DNA of 12,911 bases from Puniceicoccales bacterium (GTDB taxonomy: Bacteria > Verrucomicrobiota > Verrucomicrobiia > Opitutales > LL51). The stretch lies in NCBI GenBank assembly GCA_031267435.1, contig JAIRZB010000081.1, forward strand, positions 1 to 12,911, in the 5' to 3' direction. The position numbers and the translations under genes were made by a program. Below the pieces are notes generated by a model. The model was given only the letters and a program-made list of their open reading frames with translations. It searched no databases and was not told the DNA's origin. Below, in pieces: positions 7,488 through 12,911 of this stretch (positions within the stretch are counted from its first letter, which is position 1; each line of letters starts with the position of its first letter).

Positions 7488-8599
7488 GGCATATCCCCCT
7501 TAAATTTCACCTTTCGTTTTGCGATATTTTGTACGCTCTGTTTGACGGCAATATCATCGTTCTCTGCGATTTCTACACCAATAATGTGCTCAAAGATATC
7601 ATCCAACGTTAGGACACCAACGATTTTACTATCTTTTTTCACAAAAGCAAGCTGCATTAAATTTTTCAACAAAGCATCCAGAGCATCGTCTACGAACATG
7701 TTATGGGAAAGTGCTTTGGGAGTCTCCATTAGTCGCCCCAGCTGCGTATGGGCACCATTGATCGCAAAGGCATGTAAAATTTTTCTGCGATGGACAATAC
7801 CGACGAGATTTTCTGGATTATTGGCATATACTGGAATGCGACCCGTTGGAATATTCTCATTGTTCGCAATAAAAACGTCGCGAACGGTCATGTTTTTACC
7901 ATAGGCACTTAGATGATCGAGGGGCGTCATAATCTGCTCAATCACGGTATAATCCATCTTTAGTGTATTCTCAATCATCTTACGTTCCTGATTCGTAAGC
8001 GTTCCTTCGCGTACGTTGCGTTTGGCAAGTAGCATAATATCCCGGTCGGAATAGGTCGATCGCATACGTCGTTTTTTACCAATGAGGATATCTAGGATTA
8101 AACGACAGGTTTTTGAAAAAGGATACATCGCCAGCATAACAATTCTCAACAAAAATGCCGCCGAAACGTATAATTTTTTACGATAAATTATTCCGAGATT
8201 TTTAGGTAAAATTTCGGAAAAAAAGAGAATGGTAATCGTTATGGCCATTGAAAAATAAACCAGCTTGTCTTCGCCGTAAATTTTGACCATCAATCCCCCG
8301 GCAACGATGGCGCCAAAGGTATTGGCTAGGGTGTTAAGCGTGATGATTGCGGCGGATGCTTCATCGATATTTTTTTTGCATTTTTCGATATAGTTGGCAG
8401 CGCGTCTATGTTTCGCGCGAAGGTCCTCAAGTTCAATATCACTGGCACTGAAAAGAACAGCTTCCAATAAAGAAGCGGTCGCGGAAACAATAATTGTTAA
8501 GATAGTAGTAAAAACAAATAAATGAAACATGCAACGTTCTTTATATAATAGGGAACCCCGCCGAAGATCAATAGCAATATTGCTAGTAAAAATATCCAT
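7484..8599 (-). CDS. CNNM (DUF21) transmembrane protein with a CBS pair, CorC/HlyC-like
   Basis: Members of this family are inner-membrane proteins linked to magnesium or other divalent-cation transport, often labelled hemolysin-like. The 371-residue product has a CNNM domain (about 25-175) with hydrophobic segments near 26-50, 83-105, 114-130 and 145-162. It carries the family motif SEILPKNLG (128-136). The linker is NQERKMIENTLKMDYTVIEQIMTP. Two CBS domains follow (about 222-280 with GRIPVYANNPENLVGIVHRRKIL, and about 292-345 with VVGVLTLDDIFEHIIG-like sequence). The C-terminal CorC_HlyC domain found in many relatives appears to be missing; only a charged tail of about 25 residues follows. 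The start at 8599 has a good GGAAGGA six bases upstream; Met24 (8530) is an alternative that would begin right before the first membrane helix. The last codon overlaps the gspF start by four bases. Confidence 0.87.
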   Translation of the reverse strand: MDIFTSNIAIDLRRGSLLYKERCMFHLFVFTTILTIIVSATASLLEAVLFSASDIELEDLRAKHRRAANYIEKCKKNIDEASAAIITLNTLANTFGAIVAGGLMVKIYGEDKLVYFSMAITITILFFSEILPKNLGIIYRKKLYVSAAFLLRIVMLAMYPFSKTCRLILDILIGKKRRMRSTYSDRDIMLLAKRNVREGTLTNQERKMIENTLKMDYTVIEQIMTPLDHLSAYGKNMTVRDVFIANNENIPTGRIPVYANNPENLVGIVHRRKILHAFAINGAHTQLGRLMETPKALSHNMFVDDALDALLKNLMQLAFVKKDSKIVGVLTLDDIFEHIIGVEIAENDDIAVKQSVQNIAKRKVKFKGDMP

Positions 8600-8645
8600 A
8601 AAAATCCTTCCATTAATTTAATTTTTCGTTAATATCTAAACCGTT

Positions 8646-9692
8646 ATGGTTAAACATATTCAAAAAAAATTGTCCGGCTGCATGAAGTACAGCCTACTAA
8701 TGTTTACGGGTATTATCGGTAATGTAACCTATGGAAGTCAAAATGATGACGGTTACCAAGCTCTGGAACAGCTGGAAACGTCGGCCATGCGAAGAATACG
8801 TGGAGATCTCAATGGTGATACGGCGTATTTGCATGCTGTTCGAACTGGCAATGCGGATATGGTTGATTTTTATGTAAAAAATTTTGCTATAGATCCCAAT
8901 GCGAAAGATCGTCAGGGAAATACGGATCTGATGCTAGCCATAAAAGGCGGAGATCAGGATGATTGGGGGGAGAATTATCAGATAATTTTTGCTATTGCAG
9001 CTAGCCTGCCAAATCGAAATTGGAACGTGCAAAATAAAAGAGGACAGACGGCGCTATTGCTATCCGTGGGATGGGGACGCCTTGAATGTATTGATGTATT
9101 GCTTGGTATAGCCAGGCCGGATATTCCTAATGCACCCAATCCGAATATTCCTATTGAAAATGGGGCAACGCCCCTAATTGCAGCGATCGGAAATACTATG
9201 GTCCCCCAAGACATAAGGATTGACATGGTTTCACGGCTCATTGCTCATCCATGGGTCAATGTTAATCAACGGGGACCGGATAATAAATTGCCTTTGCAAC
9301 TTGTGTTTGAAGCGGGTTTAGCACTGCAATTTTGCAATCCCATTTGTCGGCGAAGCTTAGAGGATTACGATGCGACCGTTAGAAATATTGCCCTAGAGCT
9401 AATGAATAGATTGCAGGTACACACGCCAAGTCATTCTATGATTAGCGCATTATTAAATGATCAAAGGGTTAATGTGGATGATTATTCCCAATGCGATATT
9501 AAGCAATTGATCAAAGCAATTCTCGTGAAAATTGAATTTATATTGAACCATTTGCCAATCAATCCCGACAATTTCCGACCCGGTAGCATAGAACAATTGC
9601 GTACAGTAAACGAAAACACGCAGCTATACAATAATCTTCTAACGCAAAAAAATCTAGACGCTACCTATCAACTTTTCACCGAATTGCATTAA
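8646..9692 (+). CDS. Exported ankyrin-repeat protein 1
   Basis: The 348-residue product starts with a basic region and a hydrophobic stretch (about 13-30, KYSLLMFTGIIGNVTYG) that reads as a signal peptide with likely cleavage near TYG-SQ. Ankyrin-type repeats follow: about 57-90 (NGDTAYLHAVRTGNADMVDF, DPNAKDRQGNTDL), 91-130, 132-160 (RGQTALLLSVGWGRLECIDV), 172-205 (NGATPLIAAIGN) and a weaker one near 211-240. The remaining C-terminal third is unrecognised. Ankyrin repeats bind proteins, and in symbionts and pathogens they are common in secreted effectors; an effector role here is inferred. The start is uncertain: the first ATG lacks a Shine-Dalgarno, and Met13 (8682) would also leave a complete signal peptide. 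The gene is transcribed divergently from the CNNM gene across a 46-bp gap. Confidence 0.85.
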   Translation: MVKHIQKKLSGCMKYSLLMFTGIIGNVTYGSQNDDGYQALEQLETSAMRRIRGDLNGDTAYLHAVRTGNADMVDFYVKNFAIDPNAKDRQGNTDLMLAIKGGDQDDWGENYQIIFAIAASLPNRNWNVQNKRGQTALLLSVGWGRLECIDVLLGIARPDIPNAPNPNIPIENGATPLIAAIGNTMVPQDIRIDMVSRLIAHPWVNVNQRGPDNKLPLQLVFEAGLALQFCNPICRRSLEDYDATVRNIALELMNRLQVHTPSHSMISALLNDQRVNVDDYSQCDIKQLIKAILVKIEFILNHLPINPDNFRPGSIEQLRTVNENTQLYNNLLTQKNLDATYQLFTELH

Positions 9693-9711
9693 AATAAAAA
9701 ATAAATTAAGT

Positions 9712-9739
9712 TTGCTCCAGAAGTGGTTTTCATTCTTAT
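9712..9739 (+). promoter_or_regulatory. Possible promoter of rnpB
   Basis: TTGCTC (9712-9717), a 16-bp spacer, then TCTTAT (9734-9739). The predicted transcription start, about seven or eight bases further on, coincides with the first base of the RNase P P1 helix at 9748. The box matches are only moderate; the agreement with the RNA 5' end is the main support. Confidence 0.4.
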
Positions 9740-9747
9740 CTCCGGTG

Positions 9748-10135
9748 TTTTGCTTGGAGGGAATTCGATGGAGAAGGATTATGGAAAGAAAGTTTCATTC
9801 CATAGTTTTTCTTCATAGGAAAGTCCGGACACCGCAGAGCAGGATTCCGCATGAAAGTGCGGGGGTTATCGTTAAAGCGATGGCTACGGAAAGTACAACA
9901 GAAAGAATACCGCCGCAGGGTAAGGGTGAAAAGGTGAGGTAAGAGCTCACCGGGTATATGAGTAATCATTACCGCATTGGAAACCCAATCCGGTGCAAGA
10001 CAGAATAGGGAACGGGGTTGCTCGCCCAATGGTTCCGGGTTTGTCGCATCTCCTCCGGGAGAAGCAATGCAGGTTGCTAGAGAAATGAATTCCGGGCCGT
10101 AAGGCTTACAGAATCCGGCTTATATCCAAGCAAAA
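9748..10135 (+). ncRNA. rnpB: RNase P RNA, bacterial type A
   Basis: This is the catalytic RNA that removes 5' leaders from precursor tRNAs. Conserved blocks are clear: AGGAAAGTCCGGAC (about 9818-9831) followed by the ACCGCAGAGCAGG region; ACAGAAAGAATACCGCC (9897 onward); GGTAAGGGTGAAAAGGTGAG (9918 onward, conserved region II/III); the GCAAGACAGAATAGGG stretch near 9994-10009; GAGAAATGA (about 10079-10087); and the 3' ACAGAATCCGGCTTATA (10108-10124). The ends are set by the perfect 10-bp P1 helix TTTTGCTTGG (9748-9757) with CCAAGCAAAA (10126-10135). At about 388 nt the length is normal for type A. The 3' end carries no encoded CCA. T-rich tracts after 10140 may terminate transcription. A damaged second copy lies at 11193-11309. 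Confidence 0.95.
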
Positions 10136-10265
10136 TACATCTTTTTTGGCTTCCAAGAACAGGAAAAAATAATTTTTTTATATTTTTTTTGCAGTCAAAA
10201 AATCCGAAACACGACAAACGATTATAGGAATAAAGATTATAAAATGATAGGAGAAGGAGGAATTT

Positions 10266-10428
10266 ATGAAAAAAAAACATTACACTCATTGCAGCAACCT
10301 TGCTCCTTGAAGCACAAAAACTTCTAGGGAGCCATCAAATTTCGGAAGAAAGCGGTCAAATACTGAAGGAAAGCGATCGAACGTCTGAGGAAAGTCATTT
10401 ACGCCTTTTTACTGACGAAGAACGGTAA
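10266..10428 (+). pseudogene. Small exported protein gene, frame broken at an A9 tract
   Basis: A very strong Shine-Dalgarno (GGAGAAGGAGG) lies a few bases before ATG at 10266. As read, the frame stops after 14 codons (10308-10310). With one A fewer in the nine-A run (10269-10277) it encodes 53 residues. These start MKKNITLIAATLLLEAQ, a short signal-peptide-like N-terminus. A degenerate 7-residue repeat follows, encoded by three 21-bp blocks (10342-10362, 10363-10383, 10384-10404) reading SEESGQI, LKESDRT and SEESHLR, and the product ends FTDEER. No family recognised. The excellent ribosome site and the intact frame downstream suggest a real gene that is newly broken, slippage-dependent or mis-sequenced. 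An alternative is the leftover 5' end of another secreted protein gene. Confidence 0.5.
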
Positions 10429-10440
10429 ACATACCATGCT

Positions 10441-10743
10441 ATGCAGAAGATGTTTGACACTAAGCAGTACAAATTCAATTGCCACCGTAAGCTTAATGTT
10501 TTATCCGAAATATTCCATAAGGTCAGAGCATTTATTAAAGGTGATTTGGAGAGGGAACTAATCCATGGAATTGCCTGTGGTATACTTTTCCCTGAACAAG
10601 ACTCTAATCAGCATGTTATCATAAAAAATATTGCCAGATTAAAGCTTCTATTGAACCGATCAAAATCTTCGATCAATGGTTCTTTGCTGCAGTTGGGCTA
10701 TGAAACTATTTCACATATGCATCTTACTTTTTCCCAAATTTGA
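10441..10743 (+). CDS. Hypothetical protein, 100 residues, possible HTH-like C-terminal part
   Basis: Begins MQKMFDTKQYKFNCHRKL, with no signal peptide or membrane segment and no clear Shine-Dalgarno. Predicted largely helical, with basic N-terminal and central parts. The segment ARLKLLLNRSKSSINGSLLQLGYE (about 66-89) looks like a helix-turn-helix or winged-helix recognition unit. From memory it is vaguely like small DNA-binding domains in some protist proteins; I cannot verify this. Two adjacent stops (TGA TAA, 10741-10746) end it, but the same frame stays open for about 60 more codons. It starts 12 bp after the broken small gene. It may be real, truncated or a relic. Confidence 0.45.
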   Translation: MQKMFDTKQYKFNCHRKLNVLSEIFHKVRAFIKGDLERELIHGIACGILFPEQDSNQHVIIKNIARLKLLLNRSKSSINGSLLQLGYETISHMHLTFSQI

Positions 10744-10746
10744 TAA

Positions 10747-10929
10747 CTTATCCGAAAACGAGAAACGGGGATCATCTGCGAACTTCCAAACCCCGCTCCT
10801 GCGACGATCCCAACGCCATTGGCGGATCCGTTGACAATACCTTTGGAACTGCCTCGGGAATCACCTTGGCCTGTCTTTACGGCGAATCCTGCCGACAACG
10901 CAGCAGCCAACGACCTTGAAAATACTTAG
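10747..10929 (+). other. In-frame proline/alanine-rich continuation after two stops
   Basis: After TGA TAA the frame of the 100-residue gene stays open for 60 codons to TAG at 10927-10929. It reads a low-complexity sequence with ELPNPAPATIPTPLADP and FTANPADNAAANDLENT. Proline- and asparagine-rich composition over an open stretch suggests former coding sequence rather than chance. No start codon of its own is evident. The antisense frame here (Gly/Ser/Ala-rich) is taken as its shadow. Confidence 0.35.
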
Positions 10930-11192
10930 GGCTCCCGGTGATCATTGTTCCCATATGCACAATAGAAAACCCAAAACTGGCCTTTCCAATAGGGAATTTT
11001 ATAAAAAAGAAGGTTGCTGGCCGTAATAGAATCTAAACATTCAATTGGTAGTTTATTCGGAATAGCTTAAACTGTTCCGATTCTTTCATTCCATAGCAAT
11101 ACGGAAAAATTTGGATTTTTTCATCAAAAACACTTCCTCTAAATTCTGGCTCCACAGGCCATACAAACCCCACATCAAAATGACACTTGCCG
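10930..11192. other. Unassigned region before the rnpB fragment
   Basis: No intact gene. On the minus strand a frame of about 50 codons (roughly 11195 to 11043) reads GKCHFDVGFVWPVEPEFRG, then FDEKIQIFPYCYGMKESEQF, and stops. The same frame is then open again with FPIGKASFGFSIVHMG. It looks like decayed coding sequence but I do not recognise it. No start, ribosome site or promoter supports expression. Confidence 0.3.
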
Positions 11193-11309
11193 GAAAGAAT
11201 ACCGCCGCAGGCTAAAGACGGAAAAGTGGCGACAAATTGCTAGAGAAATGAATTCCGGAACGCAAAGTTCATAGAATCCGGCTTATATCTAGGTAAAATA
11301 TATATTTTT
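11193..11309 (+). pseudogene. Truncated, internally deleted rnpB copy
   Basis: 11193-11230 resembles 9901-9937 of rnpB (shared GAAAGAATACCGCCGCAGG, then a diverged TAAGG-GAAAAG-TG block). The sequence then jumps over about 135 bases. 11237-11309 resembles 10074-10145 (shared TTGCTAGAGAAATGAATTCC, then AGAATCCGGCTTATATC). The whole 5' half, including the P1 5' strand and the AGGAAAGTCCGGAC region, is absent. The P1 3' strand has changed from CCAAGCAAAA to CTAGGTAAAA, so it cannot be a working RNase P RNA. It lies just upstream of the second ankyrin gene and probably marks a duplication boundary. A new regulatory role as a leader RNA is possible but unsupported. Confidence 0.85.
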
Positions 11310-11320
11310 CATAAAAACTT

Positions 11321-11345
11321 ATTTGACTTATTAAATTTGTCAAAT
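11321..11345 (+). promoter_or_regulatory. Perfect 7-bp inverted repeat upstream of ankyrin gene 2
   Basis: ATTTGAC (11321-11327) and GTCAAAT (11339-11345) are separated by 11 bases, ending 16 bp before the ATG at 11362. The left arm contains TTGAC, so it could overlap a -35 element. Either a dimeric-repressor operator or a short leader hairpin is possible; only the symmetry is observed. Confidence 0.35.
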
Positions 11346-11361
11346 ACCATTAAGGAAATGT

Positions 11362-12402
11362 ATGGAAATTATAAAGCGTAAATTGAATAAGATTGCATTC
11401 CTGGTCTCAATGGGAATGCCTCAGATGGCGCCTGCGGCAGTTAATCTCACAGCTTTAGGACCGGTTCTGGAAGCAATGCTGGGACAAAATTCGGGAGCAG
11501 GAAGAGAAATAACTCCGGAAGAACGGCTGGATCGAGCCATAATAGTTGGAGATACAGAAACGATAGCTTTTCTGCTGGAAGCAGGGATCGATCCTAATGC
11601 GCCAGATCGACAATTAAGGACTCTGGCAATGAAAATCATACTGGGTAGAGATCAACTGGAAACGATACGACCGAGATTGGCCCTTGAGATGTTAACCTTG
11701 GTAACAAGGGCTAAAGATTTTGATCCTAATATGCGCGACCATAACGGAGATACCATTTTACATTATGCAACAAAACTCAGATACATAGACATTGTAGAAC
11801 ATATCTTGGAGTTGCCCAATATCGACATAAATGCACATGGATATTCAGGTGCAACGATAATGCATTTGCTGTCGACCATCATGATCAACTCACCCCAACC
11901 GGAGCTATGGGATGATATTATTGAGAAAGTATTAAAGCATCCCAACTGGAATGGCGAAGCCAAAAATGATAGAGGTCAAACCATAAAAGAGGTATTGGAC
12001 GCTGCACAGGATACTATCAATGCATTGAGGGAAAAAATTAATGCAGCATTGGAGGCGAATCCCAATCCCCAGGAAGAACAGGAATTAGCCGACATCATCA
12101 TTTCAACAATAGGTGAAGACGATGTGGATGCGATAGGAAACTATATCGACGAACACCCTAATTTTGACGTCAATTGGCAGCAGCCAGGTACTGGGCGCAC
12201 ACTTCCAATGATCGCCGCTGCGACAGGAAATACAACGGCCGTGATAGAGCTACTTCGTCGGACTCGAGGCTACAATTTTGAGTTGACGGACAATGACAAG
12301 AAAACCGTTTTTGACTACGCCAGTGATAATCGTAATGAAGACATGACTGCCGTATTGGAAGCCGCGGCGGAAAGAGCTCATATGTCGGAACAGGGTGACT
12401 AA
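11362..12402 (+). CDS. Exported ankyrin-repeat protein 2
   Basis: The 346-residue product begins MEIIKRKLNKIAFLVSMG, a signal peptide with likely cleavage after PQMAPAA (about residue 26). Ankyrin-like repeats: about 52-82 (PEERLDRAIIVGDTETIAFL, DPNAPDRQ), 128-158 (NGDTILHYATKLRYIDIVEH, DINAHGYSG), 161-200 (ATIMHLLSTIM) and 277-312 (GRTLPMIAAATGNTTAVIEL, NFELTDNDKKTVFDYA). An acidic linker of about 50 residues lies near 220-260. It has the same length and plan as the protein at 8646 (346 versus 348 residues, signal peptide then ankyrins), which suggests paralogues, though overall identity looks low. AAGGAA lies about five bases before the start, which supports 11362. The last four bases overlap the end of the convergent receiver gene. 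A secreted, host-directed role is inferred. Confidence 0.87.
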   Translation: MEIIKRKLNKIAFLVSMGMPQMAPAAVNLTALGPVLEAMLGQNSGAGREITPEERLDRAIIVGDTETIAFLLEAGIDPNAPDRQLRTLAMKIILGRDQLETIRPRLALEMLTLVTRAKDFDPNMRDHNGDTILHYATKLRYIDIVEHILELPNIDINAHGYSGATIMHLLSTIMINSPQPELWDDIIEKVLKHPNWNGEAKNDRGQTIKEVLDAAQDTINALREKINAALEANPNPQEEQELADIIISTIGEDDVDAIGNYIDEHPNFDVNWQQPGTGRTLPMIAAATGNTTAVIELLRRTRGYNFELTDNDKKTVFDYASDNRNEDMTAVLEAAAERAHMSEQGD

Positions 12403-12788
12403 ATTTCATTCAGTTCGTGTTTTATTCGAAGGGTAAGAAGGATAATTCTTAAAAATTCCTGATCGATGGGCTTTTTTATGACACAATCGGCTTTTATTTG
12501 TAGTACTTTTTGGATGATATTCTGATCGACGTAGGCTGAAATAAAAATAAATGATGAAAATGGTGGTTGTGGAAAAAGTTTTAAAATTTTTTCCAGACAA
12601 CAAAAGCCATCCATTAGGGGCATGTCGATATCACAAACAATGATGTCAAAAAAAGTCTTCATTTGTATCTTGGATAGCCCTTCTTCGCCGCTGCAAGCCA
12701 CTTCAACTTCATTATCTAAAAAATTTAAAAGTTTTTCCAATGTAAATCGAACGGAAAAGTCATCCTCAATGAATAAAATTTTAGACAT
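12399..12788 (-). CDS. Stand-alone response-regulator receiver protein
   Basis: A single CheY-like receiver domain of 129 residues without an output domain. It has the acidic pair at E8-D9-D10 (ILFIEDD), the phospho-acceptor D53 in VCDIDMPLMDG, the Ser of FIFISAY and the conserved Lys of VIKKPI. It should accept phosphate from the kinase encoded immediately upstream and act by protein contact or in a phosphorelay. The start MSKILFIEDD at 12788 is chosen over the longer frame (12833), which would add 15 unrelated residues lying inside the kinase gene. The ATG overlaps the kinase stop by eight bases, so translation is coupled, and there is no separate Shine-Dalgarno. The 3' end overlaps ankyrin gene 2 by four bases, tail to tail. 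Confidence 0.9.
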   Translation of the reverse strand: MSKILFIEDDFSVRFTLEKLLNFLDNEVEVACSGEEGLSKIQMKTFFDIIVCDIDMPLMDGFCCLEKILKLFPQPPFSSFIFISAYVDQNIIQKVLQIKADCVIKKPIDQEFLRIILLTLRIKHELNEI

Positions 12789-12911
12789 TGGTAAATGGAA
12801 GAATAACGCGAAAATGGGTTCCCTCGTGCTCATGGCTAAAAACCCTTATCGTTCCTTGATGCAATTTTACACAACGTGTTGCCAAATACATACCAATACC
12901 AATGCCTTGGC
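12781..12911 (-). CDS. Histidine kinase, C-terminal end (partial)
   Basis: The frame entering from the right edge reads QGIGIGMYLATRCVKLHQGTI at its beginning and ends HFRVILPFTNV with TAA at 12783-12781. GIGIGMYLA is the G2 box of HATPase_c domains. The HQGTIRVFSHEHEGTHFRVILP ending is the usual last strand pair of sensor kinases. Only about 42 codons are present; sensor, dimerisation domain, H box and N box lie beyond the window. It overlaps the receiver gene, so the two form a two-component operon. Confidence 0.85.
   Translation of the reverse strand, partial: QGIGIGMYLATRCVKLHQGTIRVFSHEHEGTHFRVILPFTNV

Noticed and set aside
9712..10029. Small open frames on both strands over 9712-10029
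   Set aside because: They lie on RNase P RNA, whose conserved blocks explain the sequence.
10698..10910. Gly/Ser/Ala-rich 70-codon minus-strand frame
   Set aside because: It is antisense to the Pro/Ala-rich continuation of the plus-strand gene and has no ribosome site. A faint PAAR-like reading across frames (HMGTMITGSPK) needed frameshifts and was too weak.
12789..12833. Longer N-terminus for the receiver protein
   Set aside because: The extra 15 codons overlap the kinase frame and are not part of the receiver fold, which starts at MSKILFIEDD.

Overview
The window looks like chromosomal DNA from a Gram-negative, AT-leaning, probably host-associated bacterium. The IF-1 and MnmE sequences, and a lone GspF-type protein encoded next to a CNNM/CBS protein, remind me most of Verrucomicrobiota (Opitutae-like). 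This is a memory-based inference, not a database result. Two ankyrin proteins with export signals, a kinase/receiver pair, several broken frames at poly-A tracts and a large repeat array in non-coding DNA fit a symbiont or intracellular lifestyle.

Layout: (1) 1-267, a GC-rich stack of perfect hairpins followed by an AT-rich leader. (2) 268-1905, infA and mnmE as a close co-directional pair. (3) 2168-3119, a minus-strand SPFH (HIR/stomatin-like) membrane protein gene with a recognisable promoter. (4) 3300-3383, tRNA-Leu(UAG). (5) 3430-about 5798, the most unusual part: twelve head-to-head-aligned units of about 175-310 bp. Each opens with an A-rich stretch plus CTTGACA. The units are mosaics of a few interchangeable modules and carry an internal long-range stem that is kept by compensatory changes. 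(6) 5959-8599, a minus-strand pair: a CNNM/CBS membrane protein translationally coupled to a GspF-family inner-membrane secretion protein, whose frame is broken at an A9 tract. (7) 8646-9692, a divergently oriented exported ankyrin protein. (8) 9748-10135, RNase P RNA (rnpB). (9) 10266-10929, a small exported-protein gene broken at another A9 tract and an unrecognised 100-codon gene with an in-frame continuation after two stops. (10) 11193-11309, a truncated, internally deleted copy of rnpB, followed at 11362-12402 by a second exported ankyrin protein. (11) 12399-12911, the end of a histidine kinase gene and a stand-alone receiver gene on the minus strand.

Functional reading: infA and mnmE (translation initiation, tRNA wobble modification), tRNA-Leu and rnpB are housekeeping. 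Around them sit accessory genes suggestive of host interaction: ankyrin proteins with signal peptides, a secretion platform protein and a kinase/receiver pair. The rnpB fragment in front of the second ankyrin gene suggests that the rnpB/ankyrin neighbourhood was partly duplicated and is decaying or diversifying. The repeat array is the best candidate for something undescribed, either a tandem structured-RNA family or a structured non-coding satellite.
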